A stretch of 64,000 nt of DNA from Stomoxys calcitrans (taxonomy: Eukaryota; Arthropoda; Insecta; Diptera; Muscidae): contig NC_081553.1 in the NCBI RefSeq assembly GCF_963082655.1, positions 207,580,435 through 207,644,434 of the forward strand, read 5' to 3'. A program made the position numbers and the translations under genes. The notes under the pieces were generated by a model. The model saw nothing but the letters and a program-made list of their open reading frames with translations. It ran no database searches and was not told the DNA's origin. Of this stretch, positions 46,641-55,777 are shown piece by piece; positions within the stretch are counted from its first letter, which is position 1, and each line of letters begins with the position of its first letter.

Positions 46641-49600
46641 CTGCCGATATTCCTATCAACGGATGGGAGGGAAAAAGTGCGGTTCCCAGTGGATTCCTGT
46701 TATCTACAATCCCGGTGGGTTGAAACTGCAACCTCTACCCTGACTAAGCATTGCAATCCCTACCTTTACGGCGCTATCGAAAAGGAAAATCGCACGGAAC
46801 TGTCGTTCAACCACCTGTAGCAACCAAAACATCTCTTTCCGGTGGTATTCATCAATAAAAATGATCCGACCCATCTTCTCGGACTCCTTATATGAAATTC
46901 TAGCATCCCATGCCGTTTACAACCGTTGTTTTCAAAATTAAATAACAAGAACCCATGACCTAAAGTGTATACGCCCCATTATGGCGACAAATTTGCCGCC
47001 TGTCAAAAAGCGTCTGCCGCTTTCATTGTGAACAGCGCGGGCTACGTTATGAATGGCAGCACCCATTTACGCCGTTCATTTTACTGACTGGCCCCTGTCA
47101 TTCATAATTAAATAAAATAAAAAAAACCCAACACAACACGGACCGGCTGCTGATCCACAAATTAAAATGGAAAAAGGTAAGTATTTAGTGACCCCAAGAA
47201 AACGAAAGTGATAGTGAAAAATTAAAAAAACAAATTAACATTTCCTGACACCTCCGTGCGGTGTGCAAAAAAGGAAAAACATAAAATTTCCTATTTGTAA
47301 TTTGCATAAAGAAATGTTATGTGCGTGTGTGTGAGTGTTTTTACATGAATGGGCCCATTCCCCTAAATGTGCCATACAAAAAGGAAAAAAAACCCGAGTA
47401 GAACCAAAATAAAAAGGCAGTCAAAGTGCACACTAGACGTAAGTAAAAAAAACTGGCCACCACGTGTAACCTCAAAAAAAAAAATTGAAGCCAACGCCAA
47501 CGTGTCCACAAAAAAAACGGTTCCTGGCACCGCTTGGGTATATTCGTCTACGTATGAAATTATGAAAACGGGTGTACTATCACAATGATCGTATGGTGTT
47601 ACGGTGATCTTATTAGTGTATGCGTAAGACCGGTTAAATTCTCAATGGAGGTGGGGGGCGGGAAGGAAACCCCTCTGTATAAGCGAACTAAGCAAACAGA
47701 AAAATGGTTAAACGTGAGTTGAAAAGGAAATAAAACATACTGTGTGCTTATTCTTCTTCCCATGTAACTGGGAGGGAAACCCAGGCGATCAACTAAAACC
47801 GTGTCTGACTGTAGAATCCAAACAATTAACAGTGCCAGTGCAAACTAAAACTGCTATCACACTTCATGTCCTCTTCGTATCCCAAATCTAAAGCGTTGAG
47901 GCGTAAAAATAATCCAAAGTTGTGGAAAAGCTGGTTAAATCGTAAATTGTGCCACCAACACAATCTGGAGTCTGCCCTCATCCGACTGTGTGCAACTTCA
48001 TCAAATTCAATATAACGAGGTGGACAGCCAATTACATATAGTGTGATATCAGCCTAACGCCAAATACCTTAAGACAAAGATCCAACTACACTCAATGTGA
48101 CTTATGGCCCCAACGCAAACAAAACACCAAATGCGCTAAAAACTAATTTGCTTCAATCGCGGGAGAATATCTCCAAAACAACTTAAACAACATTCTATCG
48201 CAACTTCTCGTCTTAGCCGAAGGTCAATAACCTTTTCTCTTGTTGTTTAATTTCAGCCTAGATGGGGACTAGTTAGCCGGAGAGGAGCCCGAAGGAACCA
48301 ATGGAAGCGGTATGGGATCAAACAGGTGAGTATTCGTTCCAACCCTAACCTATAGCGGCCTTGTACTAAAAATATCGTCTTGATTTTAGGTTCCTCACAC
48401 ACCACAGCTCTGGCATGTCAACCGAGGCGGCAGCATACCATACAGATGCTGGACGAATGGATAGAGTTGGCTCGTGGAAGCCCCCAGGTAAGTCCACGTC
48501 ATCCCACATAGGTCCTAGTCGCACTACACTCCGAGAAACCCGTGAAGGTGGAATTACATAGCTCGCGCAGCACGTATGTGTACCTATGCGAACTTATTCG
48601 CTCGAATGCGTTCTTTTGGTTGAGTTACATAACAAGCGCTTTCTGCTGTGCACGAATTTCTAAACATTAGTTTAACTTTGTAATTTCCAAAATTAATTTC
48701 AATGGAAATTGTCAACAATGTAATAGTATTTCAGTGAAAGAATTTTCCTAATTTACGTGCTTCAAAATTATTTGTCAACACTAAACTATTTAAATCATAT
48801 GCTTTGCGCATTGAAACACGTTCCAAGCTGAGAGTTGGTTAACTGAATCCGTCAGATGCGGGCGTGCATTGGTTGTGTTACTCACACAATACAAACCAAT
48901 CTACTTCAATATTTCTTGATACTCCCGCATAAGTACGCAGTAGCCCCGCGGATGCCATGTAACTCCCTTTAGTTACCACAGCAATAGAAAGTCATCTAAT
49001 AATGGGCAGTAGTGATGTTTTTGCAAAGATCGCAAACATCCACTGCTGTTTTCTTGAATGCGAAAAGTTGAAACTGCCTTAAAATATCATTAATACCCAA
49101 AAAAAAAAAATAGATGAACGGTTTTCCTCTCACATTTTTCTCAATTTCCACTTGAATGCGGAACGGAGAACCAAACCGAAGGAAAAATGTATATTGCTGT
49201 CGTAGCAGTGTGTTGTACACTGAGGAAAGTATATCCTCCATGCCAACTTAAACAACCTACTATAAGGGTCCTTGGGCAGAAAGCGACAGCAAAATTGATT
49301 TTGCATAAAAAAAAATGAAGAAATAAATAAATTAAATTTGAACAATCTGTACAAAGCACCAACTAGAAAAGCAGAAAAAGGAACACTCACTGCCTTTCCT
49401 ACTTCTGGCAGTAGGTGAAACATATTGCCTGACCTAAAGACAAATTTATGGGGCAAAGCAATAGTCTTACAAAGTTTCGAGTGTAAAAACTAGAGTGATC
49501 AGTTCAGTTTTTGAAAACCGGGTTTTCAGTTGTTCTTTTTTTTTCTTTTTTTTTTTTTTTTTGACGTTATAAACTTCAAACTTTCAAAACCTCTTAAACG

Positions 49601-50081
49601 TAGGATTTTATTCAGGTCTTATATCTCTTCGTGCACACATCCAAAAGATGAAACCGACCACCACCAACCAGAACAATATCCAGAGCCACCGATACCGGAT
49701 ACGATAACCCATCAGATACACCGCGGTGAATCTTGATACTTGTTCTCCCCCCTCTCTGACTCAGCTTCGATACATACCGATAGCTCCGAGGCCTTGTTTA
49801 TCACAGCTCACGATCCCGTGGCATAGTCCAGACGGATACTTAAGCATCAGCAGCAATGCGGTGTTTAGCGAGATGAGCTGAACCTTGCGCCAACGACAGA
49901 CATACTTGTCTTATCCCATAAATGTATACATTCCCGCTCGAGTCAGACAGCGGGGAGCTTCCCGTCGTAATCTTGTTTTGGAATCTCTGAAGACTGCTCT
50001 GGTGGCAGGTGTTAGGTGAAATCTCGCGGATGGGTCTTGGGCTTCCAGACCTCCTGTTCCTCACTTAAAAAAAAAGGTGTT
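46641..50081. other. Long region of the LTR element between pol and the 3' LTR without a coding gene
   Basis: About 3.4 kb with no ORF over 110 codons on the coding strand and no env-like features such as a signal peptide, fusion peptide or long transmembrane glycoprotein. A CTGCTACGACAGCAATA repeat tail lies near 49,190-49,210, so a short retroposon may be nested around 49,140-49,450. Plus-strand splice-like sites occur at 47,176, 48,257, 48,325, 48,390 and 48,487. A poly-T tract lies near 49,537-49,562. Confidence 0.55.
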
Positions 50082-53000
50082 CTATTGTTTTAGGTCCTTG
50101 GCGTGATAAACGCCAATTAGTTTACCCCTAGTATCCTCTATCTCATAAAGGCATCTTCCTATTGAGCGCACTATTCTGCACTTCAAGTATTTTCTGTTCA
50201 GCTTCGCATTAATATTCTTGCTGAAATCGCTTAACTGGTGGTTTCGGCGATAAACTTCTTGGCCGGGGAAAAATTTAACTACTCTGGCTCTCGTGTTGTA
50301 CTTCTTGGCCCTACCTAGATAGCTCTTTGCCATGTTCTTCCTGAGCTGTTCCCTGATTAACTCTAACTGCGTAGCTTTGGGTAAAGCCGTATATTCTGGG
50401 TCTTTCAGTGCGTCCAGCTGGCGAGCCAATCTGTAGACACTTCCGTGTGTCACCATATTAGTCCCGAACAAAGCAAAGTAGGGTGTCATTCCGGTGGAAG
50501 CGTGTACAGATGACCGAAGCGCGCATTCGATAGCCGTCAGGTTCTGGTCCCAGTCGCGTTGGTCATCTTTTAAATAGGATCTTATTGCCGCCAAGATGGA
50601 CTGGTTGACTCGCTCTGAAGCATTAGCTTGGGGCGAGTACAAACCAGTCTTGAAATGTCTCACGCCGAAGGCGTCAAGGAATGTAGAAAAATCATTTCCG
50701 GTGAACTGTTTCCCGTTATCGGACATAAGTGTCTCGGGCACCCCGAACTTATGAAAAACCTCTCCTGTTAAGAACTTGATGACGTTGCGAGATGTAGCTT
50801 TCGCCATGGGCTTTAGGAGCACATACTTCGATAGGTGATCTAAGACAATAAATATAAATGAATTCCCCGATTTAGATCGGACATATGGGCCCAGGAAATC
50901 GACATAGATCTTCTGGAAAGGCCGATCGATCTTCACCTCTTCACCTATAGGCTGTTGCATGTTCTGGTAGTTAGGCTTTGACTCCTTGCAGGTGTGACAT
51001 CTTTGTATGTAGGCTCTGACTTGGGCACTCATATTTGGCCAATAATATAACTGTTTCAACCGCTTCAGCGTCTTGTGGAATCCTCCATGCGCTGAAGAAG
51101 GCGGGTTGTGGGCCTTAGTAATGGTCTCGGTTGTCAATTCTTCGGGCACCCAAAGTTTCCAAGCAAACTCCTCGGACGGCAAGTCTACCGCCACCGGAAT
51201 TGTCCTTTTGTAAATCCGACCCTCTTTCACTCTTAAGTCTGGGAAGGCTTCTCCGTTTTCCTCTATTACGCGAATTTTCTCCAAGTAATTGTCAGCCTCG
51301 AACTCAGGTGCTTCCAAATCCACTGCACTGCTGAACTCCAGCTCGTCCATGTTGTACCTTGAGAGAGTGTCTGGCACTACATTTTGACTCCCACGTCTAT
51401 GCTCTATGTCGAAGCTATGCCCTTGAAGCAGTAAACTCCACCGAGCCAATCGTCCACTCAACTCCTTATTGGACATTAGCCACTTCAAGGAGGAATGGTC
51501 TGTTATTACTGTAAAGGGCATAAGTTCGACATAGGGCCTGAACTTCTTAAGAGCCACCACTACTGCCAGGCACTCTCGCTCCGTAACGGAGTAGTTTCTT
51601 TGGGCCGAAGTCAGCTTTTTGGACACGTATGCGATCGGATGTTCTCCACCCTCTTCATCCTTCTGGAACAACACCCCGCCTACGCCAACATCCGAGGCGT
51701 CACATTGTATGTAAAAGTGTTTGTCAAAATCCGGGTGCTTTAATACTGGGCTTTTCGTTAGGGCTTCCTTTAATCGGCAAAAAGCCACTTTGGCTGCGTC
51801 ACCAAACTCAAATGTCTTGCCTTTCTTCAGGGTGTTAAATATCGGCTCTGCGATTGTAGCGTAGTCCGCAATGAACCTGCGGTACCATCCGGTCATACCG
51901 GTGAAACTTCGCACCTGTTTGGCGCTCTTGGGGTAATCAAAATCCATAATCGCCGAAATTTTTCCTGGGTCCGGTCTTAATTTGCCTTCACCCACAATGT
52001 ACCCAAGGTAGCGCAACTCCCGAAAGCAAAACTTCGACTTTGCGACGTTTATGGTCAGGCCGGCGTTCGTCAACAAATCCGCGACTTGCCGGAGAAGGAC
52101 TAGATGAGTTTCAAAGTCGGGGGCGACTATCAGCAAGTCGTCCAAATAAACGAATACCCTTTCACGGAGATGCGCTGGAATCACCTTATCCATCAACCGG
52201 CATAGCCTCTGGGCTGCGTTGCACAGCCCAAAAGGCATGACTGTAAAATGGTATAAGGGTCTTCCGGGAACCGTAAAGGCAGTTTTCTCTCGGCTCTTTA
52301 TATCGAGTGGGATTTGCCAGAAGGCATCCTTCAGGTCCACACTCGATATAAAATGTGTATCCCCAAGCCGGCTAAGCAATCCCTCAATGTTTGGGAGCGG
52401 ATAAGCATCCTTGACAGTGAGGACATTGAGCTTTCGCGCATCCAGGCATAATCTGTTCTTGACGCCCTTTCGGACCAAGGTTACAGGATTATTCCACGGA
52501 CTTTGGCTAGGCTCAATGACCCCCATGTCAAGCATTCTGTCCAGCTCGGCAAACATTAAGCGTTGCACAGCTGGAGAAACGGGGTAGTGCCTTTGCTTCA
52601 CTGGTTCCGCATCTGCCGTGTCAATGGTATGCATTTCTAGGGACGTCTTGCCTAAGCCCCGAACCTCAAAAGATGGAAAAAGGCTAATGATATCGGCGAG
52701 CCTTCTGTCCTCCTCAACGCTAAGACGATGACGGGATGGATCATTTGTGTCTTCCTCTTCTTCGTCACCAAGAGAAAGACTTTCCACACTAGCCAAAAGA
52801 TTGAAGGCCTTCATAAAGTCGACACCCAAATACAAGGCTTTACTCAAAGCAGGGACTAAAAAGAAATCAATTTCCTTTTCTAATTTCTTAACTCTAACCT
52901 TCAGCCTAATCCGGCCCAGTACCTCTAAGGGTGTACCGTCTGCCGTGTGAACTGCGGCGCTATACGCGTAGATTGGAACTCCAGCTCTTTCTACTCTACC

Positions 53001-53492
53001 TAGACAATCTTTGCCCAAGCAACTAACTGTGGCTCCGCTGTCCAAGAGCCCCTCAACTTCCTCATCGCCAATCTTAATACGCATGTATAGCCTGGTGTCT
53101 TCCCCCTCATACAATCGGGCTGCCGCTATTTCCTTCCTAAGCCTTTTTCGGTCTAAGTATCTGTTTCTTGCCCTTTCGACTTTCTTGCTAATCTTCCGGC
53201 TTTCGGGTATGCTAAAGATTCTATTTCGAGCTTTTTGATACTCCTCCATTCTACTACTCCAAGGTTTTAATTCTCTAATCTTACAACTATTCTTGAATTC
53301 ATTATTTACTTCATTGCTTAAACTATTTTCACCTTCACCCTCATCTAAATCTATGATATCCTTATTCCTACTTAAAATAGTTATTTTGGCGCTCTCCTCT
53401 TGCAATTCGGAGGAGACATTAACTACTCGGGGTTCGCAAAGTGCGGGCGCGTCTCCCCCTTCGTCGTGCCCGTCTGTCGGTTTCCCTTGCAC
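50082..53492 (-). CDS. pol: pol polyprotein of the LTR retrotransposon (protease, RT, RNase H, integrase)
   Basis: The 1,136-codon frame has no AUG near its start and overlaps the end of gag by 70 nt in the -1 frame, so it should be made as a gag-pol fusion. In order: aspartic protease LLDSGATVSCLG (about residue 150); RT with DLKDAFWQIPL and the catalytic FVYLDDLLIVA (about 447); RNase H CDASDVGVGGVLFQ (about 597) and TDHSSLKWL. Integrase follows with a zinc-binding HGGFHKTLKRLKQLYYWPNM...CHTC (about 797) and DDE residues in VDFLGPY, MSDNGKQF (about 921) and the E of ASERVN, 34 residues after the second D by my count. No stop or frameshift interrupts it. Confidence 0.96.
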   Translation of the reverse strand: MQGKPTDGHDEGGDAPALCEPRVVNVSSELQEESAKITILSRNKDIIDLDEGEGENSLSNEVNNEFKNSCKIRELKPWSSRMEEYQKARNRIFSIPESRKISKKVERARNRYLDRKRLRKEIAAARLYEGEDTRLYMRIKIGDEEVEGLLDSGATVSCLGKDCLGRVERAGVPIYAYSAAVHTADGTPLEVLGRIRLKVRVKKLEKEIDFFLVPALSKALYLGVDFMKAFNLLASVESLSLGDEEEEDTNDPSRHRLSVEEDRRLADIISLFPSFEVRGLGKTSLEMHTIDTADAEPVKQRHYPVSPAVQRLMFAELDRMLDMGVIEPSQSPWNNPVTLVRKGVKNRLCLDARKLNVLTVKDAYPLPNIEGLLSRLGDTHFISSVDLKDAFWQIPLDIKSREKTAFTVPGRPLYHFTVMPFGLCNAAQRLCRLMDKVIPAHLRERVFVYLDDLLIVAPDFETHLVLLRQVADLLTNAGLTINVAKSKFCFRELRYLGYIVGEGKLRPDPGKISAIMDFDYPKSAKQVRSFTGMTGWYRRFIADYATIAEPIFNTLKKGKTFEFGDAAKVAFCRLKEALTKSPVLKHPDFDKHFYIQCDASDVGVGGVLFQKDEEGGEHPIAYVSKKLTSAQRNYSVTERECLAVVVALKKFRPYVELMPFTVITDHSSLKWLMSNKELSGRLARWSLLLQGHSFDIEHRRGSQNVVPDTLSRYNMDELEFSSAVDLEAPEFEADNYLEKIRVIEENGEAFPDLRVKEGRIYKRTIPVAVDLPSEEFAWKLWVPEELTTETITKAHNPPSSAHGGFHKTLKRLKQLYYWPNMSAQVRAYIQRCHTCKESKPNYQNMQQPIGEEVKIDRPFQKIYVDFLGPYVRSKSGNSFIFIVLDHLSKYVLLKPMAKATSRNVIKFLTGEVFHKFGVPETLMSDNGKQFTGNDFSTFLDAFGVRHFKTGLYSPQANASERVNQSILAAIRSYLKDDQRDWDQNLTAIECALRSSVHASTGMTPYFALFGTNMVTHGSVYRLARQLDALKDPEYTALPKATQLELIREQLRKNMAKSYLGRAKKYNTRARVVKFFPGQEVYRRNHQLSDFSKNINAKLNRKYLKCRIVRSIGRCLYEIEDTRGKLIGVYHAKDLKQ

Positions 53493-55069
53493 CTAGGACA
53501 GTTTGGTTTTACCACATTCTCCAAACCACAACCATAGCAAAACAAACTCCTTGTGGTTGATCTGCAATCCATGAAACCGTGGCCCTTTTCTCTGCAATTC
53601 CAGCAGATATAATTGTTTTGCCTTGATATAGCTTCCACCTCAAGCTCAGCGTCTCTTTCTTCATATTCTAACTCACTCACTCGAGGAGCAAACTGTTGCC
53701 GATGCGCCATGGCCGCCTGCCTTTGGTTAGTTAGCAGAAGCTCTGCTTTGCGGCATTCCTCTCTAAAATGTTGTAGGCCAAACATGCGTATAGGGAAAAC
53801 CAGGGCTGCTAATGATGATTTCAGATTCCCCTTCATCATTTCTACCAGCATTTGCTCTTGTAGAGGCTCTCGCTGCTGGTTCCGCAATCGTAGCACGGCG
53901 TTGTAAAAATCTTCGAACGACTCATGCGGTGCCTGTCGACGATCCATCATTTTCCGCTGCACGTCAAAATCGCTTTCGAATTTGCGGAACTGGCTGAGAA
54001 AGGCCTCTTTCAAATCAGGGAAGCTATTGATGCGTCCTAGTCTTCGCTGCATCCAGTACCAGTCTTCAGCAGGGCCATCCAAGAGCTGGGGAAACTTTAC
54101 CAGCACTTCATCCCAATCACATGCAAAATCTTGACGGAGCTGCTCGAGCCGGAACATAAAATCTTCGGCCGTTATCGATTTTCCATCGAACTTCAGCCTC
54201 CATTTCTCTATGTCCACTTTCCTGGGGCTTGCGCGCCTTGGCGCGTGTGGATACTCAGGTGCTTGGAATCGACCGGGAGACATATGAGCTGCTGCTGGAT
54301 GTGACTGGATTGGTGGCTGGCTATACCGGTAATCTCCACCATATTCCATTTCAGCTGCTGGTTGTCCTCGCTGGTGAGCTGAAAACACTGGCCATTGACT
54401 TTCTGCCGCTGTGCCATATTGGCGTTGTTGCCCTGGCTGGACGCTTTGTGGATGTGGCGTTATCTGACAGGCTTGCCTTGCATGACCTACAGGTGGTAGA
54501 TGCGGTCTTTCTGTGTGGACTAACTGCGTTGCCGCCAGTCCGATTGGTTGTTGATCACTCGCCTGTATTTCTCGGTTCGCTCGCTGGTCAAAACCCTGCA
54601 TGGTAGGACCTCGGGTTCCTTCCAATGTTTGATGGACCAACTGCGGAACTAACAACCGCAGCCTTTCATCCAAAAGCCTTACAAGCTCCATCTGCCCAAC
54701 ACCAATTGCAGAGTTTATAATTGCGTTGAGCTGCGCGTCTGCTTGGCTCTCTTGACCCACAGTGGCGTGCTCTTGACCAGTTCCTGCTTGGTCTCCCTGT
54801 TCTCGTCGTTCCCGCTGGATTGTTCGCGCTGTTATGCTGCTGAAATTCGGTGTTTCAGGAGTTGACTGACCCAAAGAAGAGCCAGAGGTGTTCGTTTCGG
54901 ATGGAGCTGGAGTCGCCACCGCGGAAGTTACTATCATGGGAGCCATGGCTGTTGTGGTTGACACCGTTGCTGACGGGACCGTCGTGGTTATGGTTGTTGT
55001 TGTTGCCATCGCTTCACCGTTTGCAAGAGTAGTTGCGCTCGAATAACTATTCGCTCTTGTATCCACCAT
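53423..55069 (-). CDS. gag: gag polyprotein of the LTR retrotransposon
   Basis: 548 aa from the ATG at 55,069. The N-terminal 200 residues are Thr/Ala/Gln-rich and disordered-looking. The capsid-like retrotransposon gag domain lies around residues 290-450 (KWRLKFDGKSITAEDFMFRL, WYWMQRRLG, RQAPHESFEDFYNAVLRLR). The C-terminus has a CCHC knuckle CWNCREKGHGFMDC and a second Cys cluster FCYGCGLENVVKPNCPRC, which would bind RNA. Gag packages the element RNA into virus-like particles. The frame ends 70 nt inside pol, after a GGGAAAC slippery site. Confidence 0.94.
   Translation of the reverse strand: MVDTRANSYSSATTLANGEAMATTTTITTTVPSATVSTTTAMAPMIVTSAVATPAPSETNTSGSSLGQSTPETPNFSSITARTIQRERREQGDQAGTGQEHATVGQESQADAQLNAIINSAIGVGQMELVRLLDERLRLLVPQLVHQTLEGTRGPTMQGFDQRANREIQASDQQPIGLAATQLVHTERPHLPPVGHARQACQITPHPQSVQPGQQRQYGTAAESQWPVFSAHQRGQPAAEMEYGGDYRYSQPPIQSHPAAAHMSPGRFQAPEYPHAPRRASPRKVDIEKWRLKFDGKSITAEDFMFRLEQLRQDFACDWDEVLVKFPQLLDGPAEDWYWMQRRLGRINSFPDLKEAFLSQFRKFESDFDVQRKMMDRRQAPHESFEDFYNAVLRLRNQQREPLQEQMLVEMMKGNLKSSLAALVFPIRMFGLQHFREECRKAELLLTNQRQAAMAHRQQFAPRVSELEYEERDAELEVEAISRQNNYICWNCREKGHGFMDCRSTTRSLFCYGCGLENVVKPNCPRCKGNRQTGTTKGETRPHFANPE
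53480..53486 (-). promoter_or_regulatory. -1 ribosomal frameshift heptamer GGGAAAC between gag and pol
   Basis: In the gag frame the sequence reads AAG GGA AAC CGA, so the heptamer is positioned as G GGA AAC, the X XXY YYZ form. Slipping back one base gives GGG AAA and continues in the pol frame. A short stem is possible downstream (CGGGC pairing with GCCCG about 16 nt apart). Confidence 0.8.
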
Positions 55070-55755
55070 CTAATCCTAAATGTTACTTCAAAAATTCCAA
55101 TTAAATAAATTCTCTGCTTCTTTAAATTCCTACAGGTAATCGGATTACCAGATCCTGTAAAAACTATGTGTTACTAACAACAATTCAATTTATAAAGAAA
55201 AATGGTAGCTCCACCTCATATCATCCAGGACAAACAAAAAAACATGGTAGTATGTGCAAACAAACATAAAACAGAAATCTCCAAATAAATTCTGAATCTG
55301 TCTTCTTCTTATAGGTTAAAATCTCGGTATCAGGAAATTGAAAAGACTGGGTTTGTGTTTGCCAACAAACCAGCCTGTCGGCTAATCGGCGTGGAACAAC
55401 GTCCCTACTTGCCGGACTCAACAGGAGAGACGGTCTATTGTCCTGAAGAGAGGACTGGCCAACACAAATTGGGCTATTGAAGTGCTATTGAATGAAATGG
55501 ATGTTTCCTGTTCCATCCCTATGGCCACAAGGCTATGTCGAAGGCCATCCATACATACTGCCTACTACAGACTCAGTGTCGCACATAAGCAATGGGCAGG
55601 AAACTCTGTCACAATTATATCCTTCGCTTTCCTTGGGGCTTGCGACCAATGTTGTATTAAAACATTAACTGTCGAGACACACAAGTACACTCACAAAGGA
55701 CACATCGTAACAGCCACTATAAAAAAAAATGAAACGGTCACCCGAATTCTCGGGC
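55070..55755 (-). other. Untranslated leader of the LTR element
   Basis: About 690 nt between the primer site and the gag ATG. No ORF of substance is seen on the coding strand. It must hold packaging signals, which cannot be located by eye. Confidence 0.6.
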
Positions 55756-55773
55756 CCCATGTTGCGGGCGCCA
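55756..55773 (-). promoter_or_regulatory. Primer-binding site, tRNA-Lys-like
   Basis: Four bases after the 5' LTR the minus strand reads TGGCGCCCGCAACATGGGGC. The first eight or nine bases are complementary to the 3' end of tRNA-Lys; the rest matches fly tRNA-Lys only if a two-base insertion is allowed. Confidence 0.7.
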
Positions 55774-55777
55774 TTCT

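Noticed and set aside
47167..48325. Coding gene starting ATGGAAAAAG before the donor at 47,177
   Set aside because: Joining to the next acceptor at 48,257 gives a stop after four codons. If transcribed, it is non-coding.
46641..50081. Possible env gene of the LTR element
   Set aside because: No ORF over 110 codons on the coding strand and no signal peptide or transmembrane pattern typical of an envelope protein.
51131..53496. Several plus-strand ORFs of 60-80 codons opposite pol
   Set aside because: They are antisense shadows of a long conserved polyprotein frame.
54229..54606. 125-codon plus-strand ORF opposite gag
   Set aside because: Shadow of the gag reading frame on the other strand, with no initiation context or recognisable domain.
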